Below are positions 1-6,174 of a stretch of DNA of 6,990 nucleotides, in pieces; the stretch's first letter is position 1, and the number at the start of each line of letters is the position of its first letter. Origin of the DNA: Chloroflexota bacterium (GTDB lineage Bacteria; Chloroflexota; Dehalococcoidia; Lucifugimonadales; VGZR01); the NCBI GenBank assembly GCA_027625225.1, contig JAQBWG010000101.1:1-6990 (forward strand), written 5' to 3'. A program made the position numbers and the translations under genes. Under the pieces are notes generated by a model, which was not told the DNA's origin, made no database searches, and worked only from the letters and a program-made list of their open reading frames with translations.

Positions 1-1
1 G

Positions 2-364
2 AACGAAAAGAACGACAAGTTCGCCAATAAACTTAAAGCCGAGTTGAACAGCCTACTGGGCAAGCTCGAGGTGCCCGGTTGTGTGAGCGGCGTGAACGGC
101 GGCGGCCTCCTGTTCATGAAGATTGGCGTCGACCACGACTGCGACAAAGAGGTCTGCGTGATGTCTCCAGAGGACTTCAAGAAAACGCAGAACGCCAAGC
201 GCAACAGCCAACTACAACTCGCTTTGCTGAACCACGGCATCGACCCCATGAGCAACGGCACCCGGCTCATCACCAGCGCAGCGCATACCGACCAGGATGT
301 GACCGACACCGTCGCCGCCTACGAAAAGGCGCTGACCGAAGTTCGGGAAGTCGGCCTGCTCTAG
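2..364 (+). CDS. Class III PLP-dependent aminotransferase (glutamate-1-semialdehyde aminomutase-like), C-terminal fragment
   Basis: The reading frame is open from the left edge, so the gene begins outside the window; about 120 residues are visible, ending in TAG at 362-364. An internal TTG at 44 is not a credible start because the frame continues upstream with coding character. The tail has the C-terminal domain pattern of class III aminotransferases: a helix with NSLLGKLEVPGCV, a small strand region with GVNGGGLLFMKIG, then LQLALLNHGIDPM, GTRLITSAAHTDQDV and a final helix TVAAYEKALTEVREVGLL. The run 'lallnhGid ... g...lSaaHt.eDv..Tv.a...al' is typical of the glutamate-1-semialdehyde aminomutase branch. 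The PLP lysine lies upstream and cannot be checked. Enzymes of this branch use many amino substrates, so the substrate is not assignable and a tetrapyrrole role should not be assumed. It is convergent with the five-gene minus-strand operon, so it is probably functionally separate. Confidence 0.8.
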   Translation, partial: NEKNDKFANKLKAELNSLLGKLEVPGCVSGVNGGGLLFMKIGVDHDCDKEVCVMSPEDFKKTQNAKRNSQLQLALLNHGIDPMSNGTRLITSAAHTDQDVTDTVAAYEKALTEVREVGLL

Positions 365-482
365 TCCCAATCCATGTAGGGCGATGATGTTCCGGCGCGG
401 ATAGAGTTATTCAGCCATAAAACGAAGGGCCTGCCCAACACATTGGGCAGGCCCTTCGAGCGTTCGGTAAGAATTGGGACTA
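362..482. repeat. 10-bp inverted repeat enclosing the terminator hairpin
   Basis: TAGTCCCAAT at 362-371 is the exact reverse complement of ATTGGGACTA at 473-482. The left arm includes the TAG stop of the aminotransferase gene, and the right arm ends 8 bp before the PrsW stop. The arms enclose 101 bp containing the perfect 16-bp hairpin. They could form an outer stem in a longer 3' UTR structure or be remnants of terminal repeats of a tiny element. No convincing target-site duplication is seen at the outer edges, and chance is possible. Confidence 0.4.
423..458 (-). terminator. Strong hairpin, probable intrinsic terminator of the minus-strand operon
   Basis: A perfect 16-bp stem (423-438 pairs with 443-458) closes a 4-base loop, CACA. 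Read on the minus strand, the stem is followed directly by TTTT (complement of AAAA at 419-422), a short U-tract. On the plus strand it is followed by AGCG, with no U-tract. It lies 33 bp past the stop of the PrsW gene and 58 bp past the aminotransferase stop, in a convergent gap. It therefore most likely ends the minus-strand transcript, and may also slow or protect the plus-strand one. Confidence 0.8.
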
Positions 483-490
483 CCTAAAGG

Positions 491-1384
491 CTAGTACGCC
501 CGCCGCAATTTTCTCAATACCAGCGTCTCGTCGCACGACACGCACTGCTTCGCTCTTATACCGTTCGATGTCCCGCATGAACCACAGAAGAGTAGCACTT
601 GCCTAAAGTCGACATCCGGGACCAATTTGCCACAATACCGGCAGTATTTGCTGGTCACTCTGATGTGCTGAGAGCACGAGGGGCAAGGCATATTGGGATA
701 GTTCTGCTTGAACCGGAACGGTGACGTCTGCTGTGCCCATCGAAAGCGGCTTGCCACCCACACAGCTCCGACCGCCGTCATGATAAAGGCACCTGGCGGG
801 AATCCAAACAAGAGAGTATTGAAAAGTGCGTGCGCTCCTGCCGCAAGTAATAATCCTCCAGCAATGGTGATTATTCTATTCTCTCCTTTTTGACCCTTTT
901 GGAAACTCCGCGCTAGCGCATATCCCCAAATTGAACCGAACACCACATGGCCTAGAGTGCTAATCGGCGCCCGTACAATCATTACCTCTGCCCCAAACCA
1001 TAAAACGTAAAGTACATTCTCAACCGTCGCGAAACCCAAACTGGCCGCCGCCGCGAACACCAAACCATCCATAGGTTCGTCGAAGTGCGTCGAATGGTAG
1101 GCTCTAGCCCACACTGCAGCAAATTTACTCACCTCTTCGACCGGCCCAACAACTAGAAGCATCTGCATGGCGAAGGTGCCGAAGTTCAACCCGCCTTCAA
1201 AGACCGACTCGTCAATGAAATACGAGTTTAGAACCCCCGCCGGTATAGTGGAGATTCCCCCTAGAATAAACGTCAGTCCGATTAGTCGCCACGACTTATG
1301 GCGATAGATATCTCGATTGACGAAAACCCATAACCAGGCAAGGCCGGGGATAAGAGAAACGATGATGGGAACGACTAAAAACAT
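491..1384 (-). CDS. PrsW-family intramembrane metalloprotease with two C-terminal zinc ribbons
   Basis: This 297-residue membrane protein has PrsW-family motifs in order: EEVSK (E83, E84, K87) at a membrane segment edge, AAAASLGFATVEN (111-123, with E122 N123), H146 in LGHVVFGSIWGYALA, and H185 in AHALFN (N189). PrsW proteins are multi-pass site-1-type proteases that cut membrane anti-sigma factors in some bacteria, and the conserved Glu and His residues are thought to bind the catalytic metal. Hydrophobic segments lie near residues 3-22, 34-52, 68-82, 105-130, 140-158, 171-192 and 196-212. The tail holds two Cys4 ribbons, C234/C237-C248/C251 and C267/C270-C281/C284, both CxxC-x10-CxxC. Such ribbons are extra to the core protease. 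The ATG start is supported by AAGGTG at 1395-1400, 10 bases upstream and overlapping the end of the RDD gene, which stops 7 bp away. It is the last gene of the operon, followed by the hairpin. No substrate such as an anti-sigma factor is encoded in the window. Composition is AT-richer than in the other genes. Confidence 0.87.
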   Translation of the reverse strand: MFLVVPIIVSLIPGLAWLWVFVNRDIYRHKSWRLIGLTFILGGISTIPAGVLNSYFIDESVFEGGLNFGTFAMQMLLVVGPVEEVSKFAAVWARAYHSTHFDEPMDGLVFAAAASLGFATVENVLYVLWFGAEVMIVRAPISTLGHVVFGSIWGYALARSFQKGQKGENRIITIAGGLLLAAGAHALFNTLLFGFPPGAFIMTAVGAVWVASRFRWAQQTSPFRFKQNYPNMPCPSCSQHIRVTSKYCRYCGKLVPDVDFRQVLLFCGSCGTSNGIRAKQCVSCDETLVLRKLRRAY

Positions 1385-1391
1385 CCTTCGT

Positions 1392-2453
1392 CTACACCTT
1401 AATCACGTCAGTGTCTGCAACCAGGTCATGTAGGCTTCGCTTATCTTCCCGTGCTCCAATCATGATGAACCCAGCGAAAAGAACCACCATAGAAACAAAG
1501 TAAGTCATGAATCTCACAAGAGCGAACCCGACATCCACTTGCCCTCCATCAGTTCGGATGACCTGAAGCCCTAAAATCTTCTTACCGATGGTTGTTCCCC
1601 AAACGCCTACTCCGACAGTGAAATACACTGCTAACGCAAGCAAGGAAGAATAGTCCCAGAATCCTCCTCTATCCTCAACGGCAAGGCCAACGGGCAATCC
1701 CACTGCTAACAACACAATGACGATATCAATCACAAAAGCAACCGCTCGTATCCAAAACCCCGCAGCATTCGGATTCGGAGCATGCAAGTCACTCGTACGG
1801 GGCCGTAACGGCCAGGCGTTGATGGTTGGAACCCTGACATTGAACTCGTCGACTATCCGGCCGCACTGCGAGCAATACGCCGAGTCCGCCTCATCGATGG
1901 AGCCGCATCGCGGACACTTCACTCCCTCATGAGCTGTCACCTGACCGGGTGGCGCTGCAGTAGCTGGTGCGTTCTCCCCGACCCATGGAAGGCGGGTTCC
2001 ACACCGGAAACAAAAACTGTCCGTGTGCAGATTGTCAGCCTGGCCGTTGATACAGACGAACCGTATTTTATGACCGCAGTTCGAGCAGAACTTCGCATCG
2101 CCTGAAAGTGTGCTGTGGCAACGTGAACATGTGAGTGCAGACGTAGGTTGTGACGTAGATGCAGGCGGAGAGGGTAGTAGAGGACGCTCAGAGACAGCAG
2201 GTGAAGACGCTCCGGGTAGGACCGGGGCGGATTGGACTGTAACCGTCACCCAGGGAAGCGTTTCACCACAACCGAAACACACTGTCCGTTGCTTGAGGTT
2301 CGGCTTGTTGCAATTCAAGCATCTCCCCAAATCGCTTCCTAATGCGTTGGCTGATGTAGCCCTCGACGCCTGCTTAAGCCGAGTGCCGCACAGGCAAAAC
2401 TCCGATGTATCGGAGCGCTCTTTGCCACAGCCTGCGCAGATTACCGTAGCCAT
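1392..2453 (-). CDS. RDD-family membrane protein with N-terminal array of five zinc ribbons
   Basis: The 353 residues divide into a cysteine-rich soluble part (1-200) and an RDD membrane domain (about 231-353). Ribbons sit at C6/C9-C20/C22, C45/C48-C59/C62, C109/C112-C123/C126, C134-C148/C151 and C180/C183-C194/C197. Spacing between knuckles is always x10. Ribbon 1 has CxC in its second knuckle and ribbon 4 has Gly137 where the second Cys should be. Low-complexity Pro/Ser/Ala linkers lie at 72-106 and 161-175. The RDD domain shows its diagnostic residues: Arg in FWIRAVAF, Asp in FVIDIVIV, the GKKILGLQV motif, Arg in LVRFMTYF, and Asp in SLHDLVADTDVI near the end. It has three to four hydrophobic stretches. 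RDD proteins are small membrane proteins of mostly unknown role, and some are linked to ion transport or stress tolerance. The ATG start has AAGGGG at 2463-2468, 9 bases upstream. The gene follows the DUF4129 gene by 34 bp and precedes the PrsW gene by 7 bp. Confidence 0.88.
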   Translation of the reverse strand: MATVICAGCGKERSDTSEFCLCGTRLKQASRATSANALGSDLGRCLNCNKPNLKQRTVCFGCGETLPWVTVTVQSAPVLPGASSPAVSERPLLPSPPASTSQPTSALTCSRCHSTLSGDAKFCSNCGHKIRFVCINGQADNLHTDSFCFRCGTRLPWVGENAPATAAPPGQVTAHEGVKCPRCGSIDEADSAYCSQCGRIVDEFNVRVPTINAWPLRPRTSDLHAPNPNAAGFWIRAVAFVIDIVIVLLAVGLPVGLAVEDRGGFWDYSSLLALAVYFTVGVGVWGTTIGKKILGLQVIRTDGGQVDVGFALVRFMTYFVSMVVLFAGFIMIGAREDKRSLHDLVADTDVIKV

Positions 2454-2487
2454 CCACTACGTCCCCTTAGCTGTGCTGCCGCGGTCT

Positions 2488-3885
2488 TTACTGAACCTCC
2501 GGCGCGCCCAGATGGTCTAACTTCTCGCGCAATCCGTCAAGTACCCCGGTATCTGCAGCGCGATTGCCGTAGTACGCATCGTCAAACACACGGGTAACGT
2601 CTGCGACAGGCGCCCGTGACAGCGCAGACGCTGCACGCGCCGCATATTCGCTCGGCGTCTCGTGAGCCACCCGGTGTACCTCCCGCCGCTCCGCCCAGAA
2701 CAGCATGCGGTAGTAGAGTCGTATCGCTTCAACGATACCCGGCGGCCCCTCAGGTAAAACCACACCACTTTGCCCTTTCCGTCGCCTGAACATCGAGGGC
2801 AGCAGACTAAGCAACGCCTCCGCCAAATCGTGACCGGGGTCCGCTCCTTCCCGCAGTGACTCACGGACGCCCTCATTCTCCAGGGCCCGAACCCTACGGC
2901 GGCGTTGAAAAGCTCGCGCCAGAAAATACAGCACAAGCGACACAAGTAACGCGAACAAGAACCATTCGACCACCGTGATGTAGATTGGCGTTGCGGCATC
3001 AGGACGCTCCAGGAACTGCTCGCCAAAACTTATCGGCCCCTCCGAAGCAGGTGTGCTTGCATCCTCTCTCCGGATTAACCGCACGATAAACCCAACGATT
3101 GCGTTCACGACAAACGCCACAGGGACGATGAACGCGTAAAAGAACCCGGTACCTATCCAGCCCAGTACCCATCCGATAGGCCCACTCACCAGCACCAGCT
3201 CGTCCTTGCTTAACAGGCTGAACAGTAAGCCGAGAAGCAACACTCCCACTACGATAGCCGCAAGCACCTTGAGCCACGGCCCCACGCCCGCTCCCCGTTC
3301 CGAGTCTGGCGCAAGCCGGCCCACTCCCAGCCCACCCAAAGCAGCCGCGAAGAACAGAAATAACATCGGGAACGTATTGAGGTCAGAGTCGCTCGCCACA
3401 TCCACAACGACCGCCAACGCCATGAAGAACGCACCTAACCGGAAGCTAAAGCTCAACGATTCGATGATCGATTCGTTGGACGCGATGCGTCCGCCGCGCC
3501 ACCACAGGAATATGGCAAAGATGCTACCCAGCATCCCCCGAAGGATGTATTGCCCGTCCGACGCATCGTTCATCAACGTACCAACCCAGCTCAGGTCGAA
3601 CATTTGCTGTCCACCGCTGACCTGCGTCGCGATAACTAGGTAAATCGTTACCGCCCCTCCAACCATCTGGAGTGCATACCTCGCCCACATAGGCAGCGCG
3701 ATCGACTGCAACACCCTGGCCACCAGCGCCGAAACCGCCAGCAGACTGATAACACCCGTCCAGCCCAAAGGAGTCTTATCAGCTCCGAGCCCAACCCCGA
3801 ACACCGCCATTGCCGCATACAGCCACGCGCTCTCGGCGACGACCAGCGCCGCCAGCACCGCACGCTCTACGTTCAGCTTGCTCAT
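2488..3885 (-). CDS. Multi-pass membrane protein with C-terminal DUF4129 domain (transglutaminase-type operon member lacking the transglutaminase domain)
   Basis: This is a 465-residue protein. Hydrophobic segments lie near residues 9-30, 42-60, 68-88, 115-129, 148-164, 171-190, 205-226, 232-268 (probably two) and 302-323. A basic cytosolic stretch (RRRRVR, 328-333) and a helical region follow. The last 80 residues match DUF4129: EAIRLYYRMLFWAERR (386-401), HETPSEYAARA (408-418) and FDDAYYGNR (434-442). This domain normally ends TgpA-like transglutaminase proteins encoded next to moxR and DUF58 genes. No Cys-His-Asp transglutaminase core is visible between the membrane bundle and the DUF4129 tail; the segment 273-300 is too short to hold one. 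The ATG start has GGGAGG at 3890-3895 four bases upstream and overlaps the DUF58 stop by ATGA, which indicates translational coupling. The exact function is unknown; a scaffold or partner for the DUF58/MoxR pair in the cytoplasmic membrane is the likeliest role. Confidence 0.8.
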   Translation of the reverse strand: MSKLNVERAVLAALVVAESAWLYAAMAVFGVGLGADKTPLGWTGVISLLAVSALVARVLQSIALPMWARYALQMVGGAVTIYLVIATQVSGGQQMFDLSWVGTLMNDASDGQYILRGMLGSIFAIFLWWRGGRIASNESIIESLSFSFRLGAFFMALAVVVDVASDSDLNTFPMLFLFFAAALGGLGVGRLAPDSERGAGVGPWLKVLAAIVVGVLLLGLLFSLLSKDELVLVSGPIGWVLGWIGTGFFYAFIVPVAFVVNAIVGFIVRLIRREDASTPASEGPISFGEQFLERPDAATPIYITVVEWFLFALLVSLVLYFLARAFQRRRRVRALENEGVRESLREGADPGHDLAEALLSLLPSMFRRRKGQSGVVLPEGPPGIVEAIRLYYRMLFWAERREVHRVAHETPSEYAARAASALSRAPVADVTRVFDDAYYGNRAADTGVLDGLREKLDHLGAPEVQ

Positions 3886-5138
3886 GCGGCCTCCCGCTTC
3901 TTGCGCGGTTGCATCTCCGGCCAGTCGCCTTCTAACGACGCCATATACTCACTGAAATCGTAAACGACGATATCGTCCGCAATCTTCGGAGTTTCCCCAT
4001 CACCCACGTATACCACCGACACCGGATGGCCTCGCAGTCTCACCCGTTGCAACGTCTCCTGTAACTCAGGCGCCATCCTCGCCGCCACCAGCACCAGTGT
4101 CGCGCCCACCGGTAGCATCCTCGACTCTTCGCTGAGTTGTCGTTCTATCGGTGCAAGAACAATCGGCCTGAGCGTCGCCAGCGACTCCAGTATCAGATGC
4201 AGTTGGTCCGGGTCGCGCGACGCCGGTATCCGCAGCACCCTGTCCGACGACGCCGACGCCCCGTTCGAGAACATCCCCAAACTCACCCGTCGCTCCATCG
4301 CCTGCGAGGCCAGCGAGGCCGCCACCGTCACCACCCGTTCGGTCAGCTGCGGCGAATACCCCTCCCAGTGATGGCCTGTCGTATCCACCGCCACCGCCAT
4401 CACCGCCGTCACGTTCGAGCTAGGCTCGTAGATGCGCGTCTGCAACCGTTGCATGCGCGCGGAGTTCTTCCAATCAATGGACTTCAGCGCGTCGCCCCGC
4501 TGATAGTCGCGCACCCCCGCAGGCCGCGACAGTTCCTGGTAGATGGGTGAACCCGTCCGCACGTCGCCCATCGGGCGTGCACCGGGTATGACGTTCTCGG
4601 GCAGGGGTACGATTCTGGGAAACACCAACAAATAGTCGACCTTGTTCGACCTCCCCTGGCTCTCGAAGAACCCGAAGATGTCCCCGCTGTCCAGCGACGC
4701 TGGCCCCAGCTTGAAATACCCCCGCTGCATGCACACCAGCCGGTAGTCCCACGTCACCCGCTCGTACCATGCCATCGCCGTCCGGTGGCGCAGCGACCGC
4801 GTGTGCGAACTTGGACTCACCGCCAGGTCGGTGCCCAGCACCTGCACCGCCTCCGGAATCTCGTCCTCCACCTTAATCATCGGCAGCGGGAACGGCTTGC
4901 CGTTGGTCAGCGTCACGCTCAGCGCCACCTCCTCGCCGATGAACGCCCGCTTCGTCCCCAGTCGCCGCTCGTAGGTGACTTCCTGCAGCGCGATGCGGCC
5001 CCAGGCCCACGACGAGCCCGACACCACCAGGCCCATGACCCCGAACGCGATAAGGATGCCCTGGCCCGCGAACAGGCCGATAATGATAAGCACGATGAAC
5101 AGGCCGACCCACAGCTCCTGCCACATCTGGCTGAGCAT
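3882..5138 (-). CDS. DUF58 domain-containing membrane protein
   Basis: The 418-residue protein starts with two membrane segments (about 8-25 and 27-46) and continues as a soluble region. Residues 70-150 form a beta-rich part with VALSVTLTNGKPFPLP, as in the extracytoplasmic or membrane-proximal part of this family. The DUF58 signature is clear: RDYQRGDALKSIDWKNSAR at 210-228, where Arg, Gly-Asp, the aromatic Trp and the final SAR are conserved. A von Willebrand A-like fold follows (245-380), beginning MAVAVDTTG. Its metal site is incomplete: D252 is present, but the DxSxS pattern is not, so metal-dependent ligand binding is doubtful. DUF58 proteins are nearly always encoded next to a MoxR ATPase and are thought to be its membrane or VWA-like partner. 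The ATG start is preceded by GAGGG at 5146-5150, seven bases upstream. The gene lies 3 bp after moxR and overlaps the DUF4129 gene by 4 bp. The C-terminus is basic (PRKKREAA). Confidence 0.9.
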   Translation of the reverse strand: MLSQMWQELWVGLFIVLIIIGLFAGQGILIAFGVMGLVVSGSSWAWGRIALQEVTYERRLGTKRAFIGEEVALSVTLTNGKPFPLPMIKVEDEIPEAVQVLGTDLAVSPSSHTRSLRHRTAMAWYERVTWDYRLVCMQRGYFKLGPASLDSGDIFGFFESQGRSNKVDYLLVFPRIVPLPENVIPGARPMGDVRTGSPIYQELSRPAGVRDYQRGDALKSIDWKNSARMQRLQTRIYEPSSNVTAVMAVAVDTTGHHWEGYSPQLTERVVTVAASLASQAMERRVSLGMFSNGASASSDRVLRIPASRDPDQLHLILESLATLRPIVLAPIERQLSEESRMLPVGATLVLVAARMAPELQETLQRVRLRGHPVSVVYVGDGETPKIADDIVVYDFSEYMASLEGDWPEMQPRKKREAA

Positions 5139-5141
5139 CGG

Positions 5142-6131
5142 TCAGCCCTCGATGGGTACGGAAACTTTGGTCAGTACCTCCGCCACCACCTCGGTCGTCG
5201 TCCGCCCCCGCAGCCGTGCCGTCGGCCCCAGCACCATGCGGTGCGCCAGCACCGGTGCAGCCAGCGCCTTCACATCGTCCGGCTTCACGTAGTCGCGGCC
5301 GTTGATAGCCGCGCGCGCCTGCGACATCTTGTACAGCGCCAGCCCCGCACGCGGACTCGCCCCCAGCGAAATGCTGTCGCTCTCCCGCGTCGCCCGAACC
5401 ACATTCGTGATATACGTCCGCACCGCCTCGTTCACCCGCACCTCCGGCGCCAGCGCCTGCAGCCGCACCACCTCGTTCGACGTCGTCACCCCCTTCACCG
5501 CCACATCCAGCCTGCCCTGCCCCGACCGCTGATAGATCGCCGCCTCTTCCTCCGCCGACGGATACCCCAGCCGCACCCGCACCATGAACCGGTCGAGCTG
5601 CGCCTCCGGCAGCGGGAACGTCCCCTCCAACTCCACCGGGTTCTGCGTCGCCATCACCACGAACGGCTCTTCGAGCCGCCTGGTCTCGCCGTCAATCGTC
5701 GCCTGCCGCTCCTGCATCGCCTCCAGCAACGCCGCCTGCGTCCGTGGAGTCGCCCGGTTGATTTCGTCCGCCAGCAAAACCTGCGTGAACACCGGCCCCT
5801 CGCGGAACTCGAACTCGCCCGACTTCTGGTTGTAGAAGTTCACCCCCAGCACATCGGTCGGCGTCAGGTCGGGCGTGAACTGGATGCGCCGGAACTCGCA
5901 CCCCAACGACTGCGCCAGCGCCTTCGCCAGCGTCGTCTTGCCGATGCCCGGCACGTCCTCCAGCAGCACATGCCCCTTGCACAGCAGCGCCAGGACCGCC
6001 AGGTCGATGGCGTCGCTTTTGCCCACGATGACCCTCTGAATGTTCTCCCGCAGCTTCGTAGCCATCTGTTGCAAATCGGCCACGCTGGTCTTTGCCGTCA
6101 CCTGCTCGTCTGTCGTCTCCGAAGTCGTCAA
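5142..6131 (-). CDS. moxR: MoxR-family AAA+ ATPase
   Basis: This 329-residue cytosolic ATPase is the usual MoxR length. The motifs are complete: Walker A in EDVPGIGKTTLAKAL (K65), the MoxR stretch RRIQFTPDLTPTDVLG (81-96), Walker B in VLLADEINR (118-126, D122 E123), then RTQAALLEAMQERQ, sensor 1 in ATQNP (N164), an LDRF segment with the likely arginine finger (R181), and sensor 2 in LGASPRAGLAL (R261). It ends with the helical lid, including YVKPDDVKALAAPVLAHR. MoxR proteins form hexamers that act as chaperones or remodelling motors, usually with a VWA or DUF58 partner encoded next to them, as here. The start is taken as TTG at 6129-6131 because AAGGAG lies five bases before it. The first ATG, at residue 23, has no such site and would trim the N-terminal helix. 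It heads the five-gene set and lies 43 bp after the flavoprotein gene. No clear sigma-70 promoter is seen in that gap. Confidence 0.95.
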   Translation of the reverse strand: MTTSETTDEQVTAKTSVADLQQMATKLRENIQRVIVGKSDAIDLAVLALLCKGHVLLEDVPGIGKTTLAKALAQSLGCEFRRIQFTPDLTPTDVLGVNFYNQKSGEFEFREGPVFTQVLLADEINRATPRTQAALLEAMQERQATIDGETRRLEEPFVVMATQNPVELEGTFPLPEAQLDRFMVRVRLGYPSAEEEAAIYQRSGQGRLDVAVKGVTTSNEVVRLQALAPEVRVNEAVRTYITNVVRATRESDSISLGASPRAGLALYKMSQARAAINGRDYVKPDDVKALAAPVLAHRMVLGPTARLRGRTTTEVVAEVLTKVSVPIEG

Positions 6132-6136
6132 CGCCT

Positions 6137-6142
6137 CTCCTT
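6137..6142 (-). promoter_or_regulatory. Shine-Dalgarno site fixing the TTG start of moxR
   Basis: On the minus strand AAGGAG lies five bases before TTG at 6129-6131. It is the strongest ribosome-binding match near the gene and supports the TTG over the ATG 22 codons further in. Confidence 0.75.
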
Positions 6143-6145
6143 AAA

Positions 6146-6157
6146 AGAACCGGTTCT
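6146..6157. promoter_or_regulatory. 12-bp perfect palindrome upstream of moxR (possible operator)
   Basis: AGAACCGGTTCT reads the same on both strands. It sits in the 43-bp gap between the flavoprotein stop and moxR, just upstream of the moxR ribosome-binding site. It is too short and lacks a loop for a convincing terminator, although on the minus strand it is followed by TTTAAGG, so a weak hairpin is conceivable. A dimeric repressor site for the operon is a second option. No regulator gene is in the window. Confidence 0.35.
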
Positions 6158-6174
6158 CTGAAGGGTATACGCGA

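Noticed and set aside
44..364. TTG at 44 as the start of a complete small gene of 106 residues
   Set aside because: The frame is open to the left edge with coding character, and the protein matches only the C-terminal domain of a much larger aminotransferase.
3882..5138. DUF58 protein as a functional metal-binding VWA protein
   Set aside because: Only the first Asp of the MIDAS pattern is visible (DTTGH instead of DxSxS), so metal-dependent adhesion is not claimed.
4785..6161. Long plus-strand open frame of 458 codons opposite moxR and DUF58
   Set aside because: Its translation is dominated by Arg, His, Pro and Gln with no recognisable motif. It is an antisense shadow of GC-rich genes whose minus-strand products have complete family motifs.
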